Shown here one piece after another: positions 1-5,884 of a stretch of 6,676 bases of DNA. The stretch's first letter is position 1; each line of letters starts with the position of its first letter. The position numbers and the translations under genes were made by a program. The DNA lies in the NCBI GenBank assembly GCA_020053185.1, contig JAGVNP010000320.1, positions 1 through 6,676 of the forward strand. Reading direction: 5' to 3'. Origin of the DNA: Deltaproteobacteria bacterium (lineage in GTDB: Bacteria > Desulfobacterota > Desulfomonilia > UBA1062). The notes under the pieces are model-generated. The model had not been told where the DNA came from, ran no database searches, and saw nothing but the letters and a program-made list of their open reading frames with translations.

Positions 1-25
1 AAAAAAAATAAAAAAATTTTGATGT
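1..25. other. A/T-rich tail after nikR
   Basis: The bases after the nikR stop are almost pure A/T. Read in the direction of nikR transcription they form a long T-rich run. No GC-rich stem precedes the run inside the window, so it cannot be called an intrinsic terminator. It may simply be AT-rich spacer, or the T tract of a terminator whose form I cannot confirm at the window edge. Confidence 0.3.
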
Positions 26-439
26 TTATATCTTTCCGCCTGTGCTGGTCATGCTTAATGTGCCGTGTTTGACGCCTTTTATTGACCGAAGCGTATCAGC
101 CAGTTTCTGCAGATCCCTGGCAATGCCCTTTACTGCAATGATCTCCAGGCAATTGTGATGATCCAAATGTACATGCTGGGTAGAGATGATGAGTTTTTGA
201 AAATCGTGCTGTATTTCAATGACTTTTGTGAGCAGCTCCCGCTTATGATGATCGTAGACAAGGATGACTGCTCCTGCAACTTCCTCGTCTTCCTGCCACT
301 CTTTTTTGATAAGCTCTTGCCTGATAAGATCGCGCAAGGCCTCAGATCGGTTCGTATAGCTCTTCTTTTTCATAAGAAGATCGAACTTATCTAGAAGCTC
401 TTTTTCTAATGAAACTCCGAATCGTACCAAGTCTGACAT
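26..439 (-). CDS. nikR: Nickel-responsive transcriptional regulator NikR
   Basis: NikR is a cytoplasmic metalloregulator of the CopG/ribbon-helix-helix family. It binds Ni(II) as a tetramer and typically represses nickel uptake genes. The 137-residue length is typical. The N-terminal ribbon-helix-helix spans about residues 3-45 (VRFGVSL strand, then the NRSEALRDLIR helix). The C-terminal ACT-like metal-binding domain spans about 54-133. The four high-affinity nickel ligands known from E. coli NikR (His76, His87, His89, Cys95) are all present with a +2 offset: His78, His89, His91 and Cys97, within the HVHLDHHNCLE stretch. The start is ATG at 437-439, preceded by a weak GGGGA-like ribosome site a few bases upstream. 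No nickel transporter, hydrogenase or urease gene lies in the window, so its targets must be elsewhere or beyond position 1. A palindrome overlapping its candidate promoter suggests autoregulation (inference). Confidence 0.95.
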   Translation of the reverse strand: MSDLVRFGVSLEKELLDKFDLLMKKKSYTNRSEALRDLIRQELIKKEWQEDEEVAGAVILVYDHHKRELLTKVIEIQHDFQKLIISTQHVHLDHHNCLEIIAVKGIARDLQKLADTLRSIKGVKHGTLSMTSTGGKI

Positions 440-453
440 TTGTCCCCGCCTGT

Positions 454-472
454 TATTTTAGGGGCTAAAATA
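454..472. promoter_or_regulatory. Perfect 8-3-8 palindrome, candidate nikR operator
   Basis: TATTTTAG (454-461) and CTAAAATA (465-472) are exact inverted copies separated by GGG. The element lies 15 bp upstream of the nikR start, and its right arm coincides with the candidate -10 of nikR. A repressor bound here would block transcription. The spacing is too short for the widely separated half-sites known for E. coli NikR (GTATGA-N16-TCATAC), so the binder could be NikR with a divergent site, another regulator, or nothing. Confidence 0.4.
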
Positions 473-495
473 GCACGGCAAGGGGGAAGGGACAA
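467..495 (-). promoter_or_regulatory. Candidate nikR promoter
   Basis: On the minus strand a TTGTCC hexamer (490-495) is followed after exactly 17 bp by TATTTT (467-472). Each hexamer matches the sigma-70 consensus at four of six positions. The predicted transcript start near 460 gives a leader of about 20 nt before the nikR ATG. The call rests on spacing and position, since neither hexamer is strong. Confidence 0.4.
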
Positions 496-539
496 GATGA
501 AAGGTGGAGGAGGCACAGAGAGGAAGAAACGAGTGTTTG

Positions 540-639
540 ATTGGTCATATTTGTTTATTTGGTTAAATGGGCGCTGGTAGAACAGCGCAACAAAAAAACA
601 ACTCAACCAATTAAACCAATATAACCAATACAACAACCT
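540..639. repeat. Imperfect palindrome built of 9-bp ATTGG/CCAAT units
   Basis: The left arm (540-566) and right arm (604-630) are inverted copies matching at 23 of 27 positions. An inner perfect stem GCGCTG (571-576) / CAGCGC (583-588) closes on a GTAGAA loop. Within each arm the sequence repeats every 9 bp. ATTGG-like cores start at 540, 549, 558 and 567. CCAAT cores start at 608, 617 and 626, with a degenerate CAACC at 635. There is no U-tract, so it does not look like an intrinsic terminator. It sits between two divergent genes and encodes no protein; any apparent reading frame is the 9-bp period read as three codons. Confidence 0.75.
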
Positions 640-703
640 GAAGTGTAACCTGATAATTTCATTGACTTGTGATTTCTATTATAGTAGCCCATATTGCACT
701 CGA

Positions 704-739
704 TTCCAGGGAGTTTTTCATTGAAATAATCCCGTGGAA
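704..739 (+). promoter_or_regulatory. rpmB leader hairpin
   Basis: The RNA can fold as TTCCA (704-708) with TGGAA (735-739), GGGA (709-712) with TCCC (730-733), and TTTC (716-719) with GAAA (723-726), closing on an ATT loop. T714 can also pair with A728. That makes 14 base pairs, two mismatches and one bulged G (734). It ends 16 nt before the rpmB ribosome site and has no U-tract. It could be a 5' UTR control or stability element of the bL28 mRNA; the function is inference. Confidence 0.4.
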
Positions 740-755
740 ATACAAAGAAAAACAA

Positions 756-762
756 CGGAGGA
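756..762 (+). promoter_or_regulatory. rpmB ribosome binding site
   Basis: CGGAGGA lies 6 nt before the ATG at 769. This strong Shine-Dalgarno match selects that ATG over the in-frame TTG two codons upstream (763), which lies immediately against the site. Confidence 0.85.
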
Positions 763-768
763 TTGCAC

Positions 769-978
769 ATGTCAAGACGCTGTGACATATGTGGAAAAGG
801 AACACAGACTGGCCACAATGTGAGCCATGCGAATAATAAGACAAAGAAAGTATGGTTGCCTAATCTCCAGAAGATAAGGGTTGAAACACCTCACGGGACA
901 AAGAGGCTGAGCGTATGCACTCAGTGTATTAAATCCGGGGCTGTGAAAAAGCCGAGTGTCTCTGTAAAGGCAGCTTAG
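769..978 (+). CDS. rpmB: Large-subunit ribosomal protein bL28
   Basis: bL28 is a small basic protein of the 50S ribosomal subunit. The 69-residue product begins MSRRCDICGKG, the standard bL28 N-terminus, followed by the conserved GHNVSHANNKTKK segment (15-27) and WLPNLQKIRV (29-38). It is the zinc-binding C+ form: two CxxC pairs are visible at Cys5/Cys8 and Cys50/Cys53. The start is fixed by a strong ribosome site 6 nt upstream. It is transcribed alone on the plus strand, converging on rel. Its TAG stop (976-978) overlaps the rel TAA stop (975-977), so there is no intergenic terminator between the two genes. A leader hairpin upstream may bear on its expression (inference). Confidence 0.97.
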   Translation: MSRRCDICGKGTQTGHNVSHANNKTKKVWLPNLQKIRVETPHGTKRLSVCTQCIKSGAVKKPSVSVKAA

Positions 979-3104
979 AAAGTCTGCGACCTTTCTATAC
1001 CATATATTCCTTTAAGCCCTTGTAGCTTTGAAAAAAGCAGCGAGAGTTCCTGAAGATTTTTTACCAGTACGCGAAATACGCACCTGGAGCTTCCGTCTGC
1101 AAGCGATTGGGTGCTCGTCTTTGAGATGTTTACATTCTGAGCGCCTATTACAGCAGTGATTGAGCCAAGCATGCCGGGCTTATCATCGCAGGACACAGAA
1201 AACTCTATCTCATGGGTCTCGGCTATTGAGGTGTCCCACTCAACAGGAATTAACCGCTGCTGATCCATATCAGACACATAAGCACAGCCTACCCTGTGTA
1301 CAGTGATTCCTTTTCCCCTCGAAATGAATCCAACCACCTCATCACCCGGCAATGGCCTGCAGCATCTCCCGAATTTTACCAGCAGGTCTTCTATTCCTTT
1401 TACTGTTATACCGCCTGAGGCAAGTTTTTTTTCTGGTTCTTTTTTAGGTTCATCCTTGACTTCATCAGGGATAATTTTGTGGATGATCTGATGTGTGGAA
1501 ATCTTTCCAAAACCTACGGCTGCGAACAATTCATCCTTATTTTTGAGTGAAAAGCTTGCCGCAAGCTTGTCAAGATTGAGTTCTTTTAATGTCTTCTGGA
1601 GAGCAGGGGAATGGGATGATTTTAGGGTTTTCTCAACGAGTTCTCTTCCCAGGGTAATACTCTGCTCTCTTTCCTGAGCTATGATCCATGCCCTGATCTT
1701 GTTTTTCGCTCGCGTGGTTTTTGCAATCCTGAGCCAGTCCTTGCTGGGATGCTGTTTTGCAGACTTGAGAATTTCTATCACATCCCCGCTCTTCAATGTA
1801 TACTTGAGCGGAACAATCTGTCCGTTTACCTTTGCGCCCATGCATTGATGGCCAAGCCCGGTATGCACAGAATAGGCAAAGTCCAGAGGGGTTGAGCCTT
1901 TTGGCAGACGCATTACATCACCCTGCGGTGTAAACACATATACTTCATCAGGATAGAGATCGACCTTTACGCTCTGTAGAAATTCTTTTGGATCTTTCAG
2001 CTCTGTCTGCCATTCAAGGAGCTGTCTGAGCCATGCAAATGTTTTTTCATCTTCTTTGTCTACTTTCCCCTTTTCCTTATACCGCCAGTGGGCTGCGATA
2101 CCCTCGTTTGCGATATTGTCCATCTCCTGGGTTCGTATCTGCACTTCTATGCGTTCGCCTTGGGGAATGATAACTGTGGTGTGGAGCGACTGGTACATGT
2201 TCTGTTTTGGCATGGCAATGTAGTCTTTGAACCTGAACTGTATGGGTTTCCACATTGCATGGATGACGCCAAGGGCCTTGTAGCACTCTTCCACTGTATT
2301 GAGGATGATACGTATTCCAAGGATATCATATACGTTTTCAAAGTCGATGTTCTGCGAGTTAAGCTTTCTATAAACACTGTAGACATCTTTTATCCTGCTG
2401 ATCACCTTTCCTTTTAGTCCCACCTTTTCGAGTTCAGTGACCACCAGATTCATCATGTCCTTAAGAAGAGCCTCTTTTTCCTTTGCTTTTGTGTCCAGGC
2501 CTGCTTTGAGTTTTGTATATGTTTCCGAATTAAGATATTTGAAGCTCAGGCCTTCAAGCTCGGTTTTAATTATGTATATACCAAGTCTGCTTGCAAGCGG
2601 GGCATAGATATCTAAAGTTTCTTTCGCAATCCTCTGCTGGGCCGCGACACTATGAAATTCAAGGGTGCGCATATTGTGAAGCCGGTCGGCGAGCTTTATC
2701 AGCAATACCCGCAAGTCCTTGTTCATGGCGAGAAGCATCTTTCTGAAATTCTCTGCCTGCTCTTCTTCTTTGGACTTGAAATGAATCTTGCTGATCTTCG
2801 TAAGGCCGTCTACTAGAGCGCTGATCTCTTCACCGAACTCATTTTTGATGTCATCAACCGTGGTGAGGCTGTCCTCTACAGTATCGTGTAGCAGACCCGC
2901 AGCAATGGAGGCTGTATCGAGCTGCATCTTTGCGATCATCCATGCCACCATCAAAGGATGGTTAAGGTAGGGCTCTCCGCTTAACCTTGTTTGACCCTGA
3001 TGTATTCTCGCTGAAAAGACGTACGCCTTTTCAATCATTCGTGTGTCTGCATCAGGGATATATGCAGACACCTCATCGAGGATGTCATTGATCCTTATTC
3101 TCAA
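975..3104 (-). CDS. rel: Bifunctional (p)ppGpp synthetase/hydrolase (Rel)
   Basis: Rel makes (p)ppGpp from ATP and GTP/GDP and also hydrolyses it, driving the stringent response on ribosomes stalled by uncharged tRNA. The 709 residues cover the full long-RSH architecture. The HD hydrolase (about 25-180) has His49, LLHDTVED (71-78) and Asp140 in KLADRLHNMRT. The synthetase (about 235-345) has Asp260, NMYQSLHTT (302-310) and Glu320 in EVQIRT. TGS is at about 385-447. A helical region is followed by a charged linker (548-560), then the zinc-finger/RIS region with Cys581-Cys582, His603 and Cys607, and a C-terminal ACT (about 632-709). The intact HD residues and RFKD (291-294), where monofunctional RelA enzymes carry an acidic ExDD motif, indicate both activities. 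The start is TTG at 3104, since an in-frame stop lies two codons upstream. The start overlaps the proS stop (TTGA), and the nearest AAAGGAG is 14 nt away. Often annotated relA or spoT. Confidence 0.96.
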   Translation of the reverse strand: MRIRINDILDEVSAYIPDADTRMIEKAYVFSARIHQGQTRLSGEPYLNHPLMVAWMIAKMQLDTASIAAGLLHDTVEDSLTTVDDIKNEFGEEISALVDGLTKISKIHFKSKEEEQAENFRKMLLAMNKDLRVLLIKLADRLHNMRTLEFHSVAAQQRIAKETLDIYAPLASRLGIYIIKTELEGLSFKYLNSETYTKLKAGLDTKAKEKEALLKDMMNLVVTELEKVGLKGKVISRIKDVYSVYRKLNSQNIDFENVYDILGIRIILNTVEECYKALGVIHAMWKPIQFRFKDYIAMPKQNMYQSLHTTVIIPQGERIEVQIRTQEMDNIANEGIAAHWRYKEKGKVDKEDEKTFAWLRQLLEWQTELKDPKEFLQSVKVDLYPDEVYVFTPQGDVMRLPKGSTPLDFAYSVHTGLGHQCMGAKVNGQIVPLKYTLKSGDVIEILKSAKQHPSKDWLRIAKTTRAKNKIRAWIIAQEREQSITLGRELVEKTLKSSHSPALQKTLKELNLDKLAASFSLKNKDELFAAVGFGKISTHQIIHKIIPDEVKDEPKKEPEKKLASGGITVKGIEDLLVKFGRCCRPLPGDEVVGFISRGKGITVHRVGCAYVSDMDQQRLIPVEWDTSIAETHEIEFSVSCDDKPGMLGSITAVIGAQNVNISKTSTQSLADGSSRCVFRVLVKNLQELSLLFSKLQGLKGIYGIERSQTF

Positions 3105-4825
3105 AGATTAATGTGCTTCTCCTTTAGCACTTTTTTGCAATATTCAATTACACTGTCTTTCGAAATTTTTTCTGTCACCTTGGTCGTTCTTTCTCTTATT
3201 TCAACAGCGCCTTCTTTAAGAGTTTTGGGGCCTATTGTGATCCTATAAGGAACGCCGATGAGATCGGCATCCTTGAATTTCACTCCCGGCCTTTCATCTC
3301 TATCGTCAAAGAGAGCCGGAATATTTAAGGCTTTAAGCCCTTCATAAATTGCGGTTGCAGTATCCATCACTTCCTGGGATTTTACATCGATTGGCAGTAT
3401 CAGGAACGGGTAGGGTGCCATGCTTACAGGCAAGATTATTCCGTCGTCATCGTGACACTGCTCTATGAGAGCTGCAACTGTGCGGCTTATACCTATGCCG
3501 TAGCAGCCCATGATAATGAGCTGCTGTTTTCCGGTTTCATCCAGGAATGTAGCATTCATGGATTTGGAGTATTTTGTGCCTAGCTTGAATACATGGCCAA
3601 GCTCGATCCCGTGTATCATCTCAAATGTCCCTTGTTTGCATCTCGGGCACAGATCGCCAGCTTCTGCATTCCGAATGTCATCGATTGCAGATATCTTTAC
3701 ATCTCTGGATAGCCATACGTTTTTGAGATGATGGTTTAACTCATTTGCACCAGAGACAAACGGGCCGTTTGTTACAAGCCCCATGTCTGCAATGATTTTT
3801 ATATTGAGTCCAACAGGCCCTGCAAATCCGCGGGGTGCTTTTGTGGCGGATTCAATAGTTGTTTCATCTGCAAGTTCAAGGGTATCACAGCCGAGAGCTT
3901 TTTTGAGCTTGATCTCGTTTATCTCATGATCGCCCCTTACAAGAGCTGCAATTACCCCGGCATCCGTGGTGTAAATAAGGGTCTTTACAATATCCTGCGG
4001 CCTTACCTTAAGAAAGTTTGCAACCTCTTCCACGGTCTTTACTTGCGGGGTATGCACCTTTTCAGGTTTTCCGCTTGGAGCATCAGCCATTTTCAGAGAG
4101 TCTGGTCGCACAATCTCTGCTTTTTCAATGTTTGCTGCATACTGACACTTGGTGCAGCTCAAGATCACATCTTCTCCTGTATCTGCAAGCGCCATGAACT
4201 CATGGGAAAAACTTCCACCAATGGTGCCGGTATCTGCCTCGACTGCCTTGAATTTCAAACCGCAGCGCGTAAAAATGCGCTCATAAGCTGTTTGCATGGC
4301 ATGATAATTTTTCTCTGCACCTTTTTCATCTACATCAAACGAGTAGGCATCTTTCATGATGAATTCGCGCGCCCTGATCACACCAAACCTCGGCCGCATC
4401 TCATCCCTGAATTTTGTCTGTATCTGATAGAGATTCAATGGCAGATCGCGGTAGGATCTCACCTCATTTCGCACCAGATCAGTAATGATTTCTTCATGCG
4501 TAGGGCCAATGGCAAATTGCGCACCCTTCCTATCCTTGAAGCGCAAAAGCTCTTTTCCGTAAAAATCCCATCTTCCGCTTTCTTCCCATAGCTCAGCAGG
4601 CTGCACTCCAGGGAGCAGAACCTCCTGCGCACCAGATTTGTTCATCTCTTCCCGCACGATTGCTTCGACTTTACGTAAAATAGCGAGGCCGTACGGCAGA
4701 TAGGAATAGATGCCGGAAGACACTTTTCTGATCATTCCGGCTCTCAGCATCAGTTTATGGCTTGTCACCTCAGCATCTTTGGGATCTTCCTTGAGTGTGT
4801 GAAGAAACATGGACGATATTTTCAT
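3101..4825 (-). CDS. proS: Prolyl-tRNA synthetase, bacterial type with editing domain
   Basis: This cytoplasmic class II synthetase charges tRNA-Pro with proline. The 574 residues match the long bacterial form. Class II motif 1 lies around 38-75. Motif 2 is around GPTHEE (107-112) and FRDEMRPRFGVIRAREF (139-155). Motif 3 is MGCYGIGISRTVAALIEQ (439-456). The anticodon-binding domain follows at about 470-567. Between motifs 2 and 3 is the INS editing domain (about 230-390), which deacylates mischarged Ala-tRNA-Pro. Lys281 in DIVKTLIY is the likely counterpart of the editing lysine of E. coli ProRS (Lys279). Two cysteine pairs bracket this insertion (Cys224/Cys227 and Cys393/Cys396) and could bind a metal (inference). 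The ATG directly follows the ispG TAA and is served by AAAGGAG 8 nt upstream. The stop overlaps the rel start. Confidence 0.97.
   Translation of the reverse strand: MKISSMFLHTLKEDPKDAEVTSHKLMLRAGMIRKVSSGIYSYLPYGLAILRKVEAIVREEMNKSGAQEVLLPGVQPAELWEESGRWDFYGKELLRFKDRKGAQFAIGPTHEEIITDLVRNEVRSYRDLPLNLYQIQTKFRDEMRPRFGVIRAREFIMKDAYSFDVDEKGAEKNYHAMQTAYERIFTRCGLKFKAVEADTGTIGGSFSHEFMALADTGEDVILSCTKCQYAANIEKAEIVRPDSLKMADAPSGKPEKVHTPQVKTVEEVANFLKVRPQDIVKTLIYTTDAGVIAALVRGDHEINEIKLKKALGCDTLELADETTIESATKAPRGFAGPVGLNIKIIADMGLVTNGPFVSGANELNHHLKNVWLSRDVKISAIDDIRNAEAGDLCPRCKQGTFEMIHGIELGHVFKLGTKYSKSMNATFLDETGKQQLIIMGCYGIGISRTVAALIEQCHDDDGIILPVSMAPYPFLILPIDVKSQEVMDTATAIYEGLKALNIPALFDDRDERPGVKFKDADLIGVPYRITIGPKTLKEGAVEIRERTTKVTEKISKDSVIEYCKKVLKEKHINL
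3119..3125 (-). promoter_or_regulatory. Distant ribosome site before rel
   Basis: AAAGGAG on the minus strand lies inside the last codons of proS, 14 nt before the TTG start of rel. That is longer than optimal. Together with the rare start codon and the TTGA overlap, it suggests rel translation depends partly on ribosomes finishing proS (inference). Confidence 0.5.
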
Positions 4826-5884
4826 TTATACATCTCCTTTGATATGTTCCAGAAGTGTGCGCACGATTTCCGATTGATTGATGCGCTTGATTGGCTTGCC
4901 GTGTGCGAACAGCACAGCGCCTTTTTTGTCGCATGCAATGCCGATATCAGCCTGCTTTGCCTCTCCAGGGCCATTGACTACGCATCCCATTATTGCGACT
5001 ACCATATGTTTTTTTATACCTGATGTGGCATCTTCTATTTCTGAGGCAATGGATGAGATATCAGCGTGTGACCTAGCGCACATTGGGCATGCGATCACAT
5101 GAATGCCCTCGTCTTTAAGCTGAAGGGATTCGAGCAGAATTCTTCCTGCAAACACTTCCTTTATTGGATCAGCAGACAGAGAGATTCGTATGGTATCGCC
5201 GATGCCTTCAAACAACAGAACGCCGATGCCTGCTGCAGACCGTATTGCACCTGAGAAAAGCGTGCCTGCTTCTGTAACACCGATATGAAGTGGCCATTTT
5301 GAGATCCTGGCAAAGCCTTTATATGCATCAATAGTTTCGATAACATCAGATGATTTTAAAGATACTTTGATAGACTTCACCCCAAAGTCTTCGAGCATGG
5401 CAACATTTTCTTTTGCGCTCTCAATGAGAGCCTTAACCCTGTTCTTTCCATGCTTTTTAAGCAGAGAACTTTTCACTGATCCAATGTTTACTCCCACACG
5501 GATAGGGATCTTTTTTTCAATAGCTGCTCTGGCTATCTCCGATACCTTTTTTGTGCTTCCGATATTGCCTGGGTTTATTCTGATAGCGTCTGCTCCAGCA
5601 TTAATTGCACCGATTGCGAGCTTATAGTCAAAATGGATATCCGCAACTACCGGAATTTTGGCAGCCTTTTTTATTTTAAAAAAGGCTTCAAGCGAATCTT
5701 CATCAGGAATGCTCACACGCACTATGTCGCAGCCTGCATCTTCTAACTTACGTATCTGTGCTAAAGTGGATGAGACATCGCAGGTAAGGGTGTTTGTCAT
5801 TGACTGGATACTGATCGGCGAGCCACCTCCTACAGGGACATTGCCCACGTAGATGAGTGTTGTCCTGTTTCGTTTGATGGTCAT
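4826..5884 (-). CDS. ispG: 4-hydroxy-3-methylbut-2-enyl diphosphate synthase (IspG/GcpE)
   Basis: IspG catalyses the penultimate step of the MEP isoprenoid pathway, reducing and opening MEcPP to HMBPP with a 4Fe-4S cluster fed by ferredoxin or flavodoxin. The 352-residue length fits the bacterial family. The N-terminal TIM-barrel domain carries ISIQSMTNT (25-32), VVADIHFDYKLA (79-90) and RINPGNIG (102-109). The C-terminal domain carries the cluster ligands Cys266 and Cys269 (ACPMCAR), Cys301 (MGCVVNGPGEA) and Glu308, equivalent to the three cysteines and glutamate known in E. coli IspG. The ATG start is supported by the family N-terminus and an upstream in-frame stop, although no Shine-Dalgarno sequence is visible. 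It is the first gene of the ispG-proS-rel operon, with no bases between its TAA and the proS ATG. Confidence 0.97.
   Translation of the reverse strand: MTIKRNRTTLIYVGNVPVGGGSPISIQSMTNTLTCDVSSTLAQIRKLEDAGCDIVRVSIPDEDSLEAFFKIKKAAKIPVVADIHFDYKLAIGAINAGADAIRINPGNIGSTKKVSEIARAAIEKKIPIRVGVNIGSVKSSLLKKHGKNRVKALIESAKENVAMLEDFGVKSIKVSLKSSDVIETIDAYKGFARISKWPLHIGVTEAGTLFSGAIRSAAGIGVLLFEGIGDTIRISLSADPIKEVFAGRILLESLQLKDEGIHVIACPMCARSHADISSIASEIEDATSGIKKHMVVAIMGCVVNGPGEAKQADIGIACDKKGAVLFAHGKPIKRINQSEIVRTLLEHIKGDV
4834..4840 (-). promoter_or_regulatory. proS ribosome binding site
   Basis: AAAGGAG on the minus strand lies within the last codons of ispG, 8 nt before the proS ATG. It fixes the proS start and shows that proS can be initiated independently, despite abutting ispG. 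Confidence 0.8.

Larger units (their letters stand above)
440..768. other. Divergent intergenic region nikR / rpmB
   Basis: This 329-bp gap separates divergently transcribed nikR and rpmB and contains no credible gene. In order it holds: a candidate nikR promoter with an overlapping palindrome (454-495), a purine-rich tract (481-535), a 9-bp-phased imperfect palindrome (540-639), an AT-rich stretch presumably carrying the rpmB promoter (640-690), and a leader hairpin (704-739) before the rpmB ribosome site. For rpmB, -10-like hexamers are visible (TATTAT at 677-682, TATAGT at 680-685), but the only good -35-like match, TTGACT at 662-667, is too close to pair with them. I therefore do not call that promoter. 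Confidence 0.8.

Noticed and set aside
301..310. NMYQSLHTT instead of the common NGYQSLHTT in the Rel synthetase domain as a loss-of-function change
   Set aside because: The Met form occurs in other functional Rel proteins such as the Bacillus enzyme as I recall it, and the catalytic residues are intact. Coordinates here are Rel residue numbers.
440..495. TTGTCCC (440-446) / GGGACAA (489-495) inverted pair as the NikR operator
   Set aside because: The 42-bp spacer is far larger than known NikR operators, the halves include the weak ribosome site and the -35, and a 7-bp match is plausible by chance.
533..580. Short GTG-start frame on the plus strand after a GGAGG-like run
   Set aside because: Only about 15 codons, composed entirely of the left arm of the palindrome, with the GGAGG run too far upstream.
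571..600. GCGCTG/CAGCGC hairpin as a Rho-independent terminator
   Set aside because: Downstream on the plus strand is an A-rich run, not T. On the minus strand the T run precedes the stem rather than following it.
406..636. Minus-strand open frame with a repetitive LYWLYWFNWL segment
   Set aside because: The aromatic repeat is the 9-bp DNA period read as three codons. The frame overlaps the nikR start and has no ribosome site.
763..768. TTG two codons upstream as the rpmB start
   Set aside because: It directly abuts the Shine-Dalgarno sequence. The ATG at 769 has ideal spacing and gives the standard MSRRCDICGKG N-terminus.
978..995. GAAAG-N8-CTTTC hairpin just after the rpmB stop as a terminator
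   Set aside because: The stem is only 5 bp, there is no U-tract on either strand, and the bases encode the rel C-terminus.
3926..4591. A 221-codon open frame on the plus strand opposite proS
   Set aside because: It is antisense to a clearly conserved synthetase, has no recognisable protein features, and is best explained as a shadow of proS codon use.
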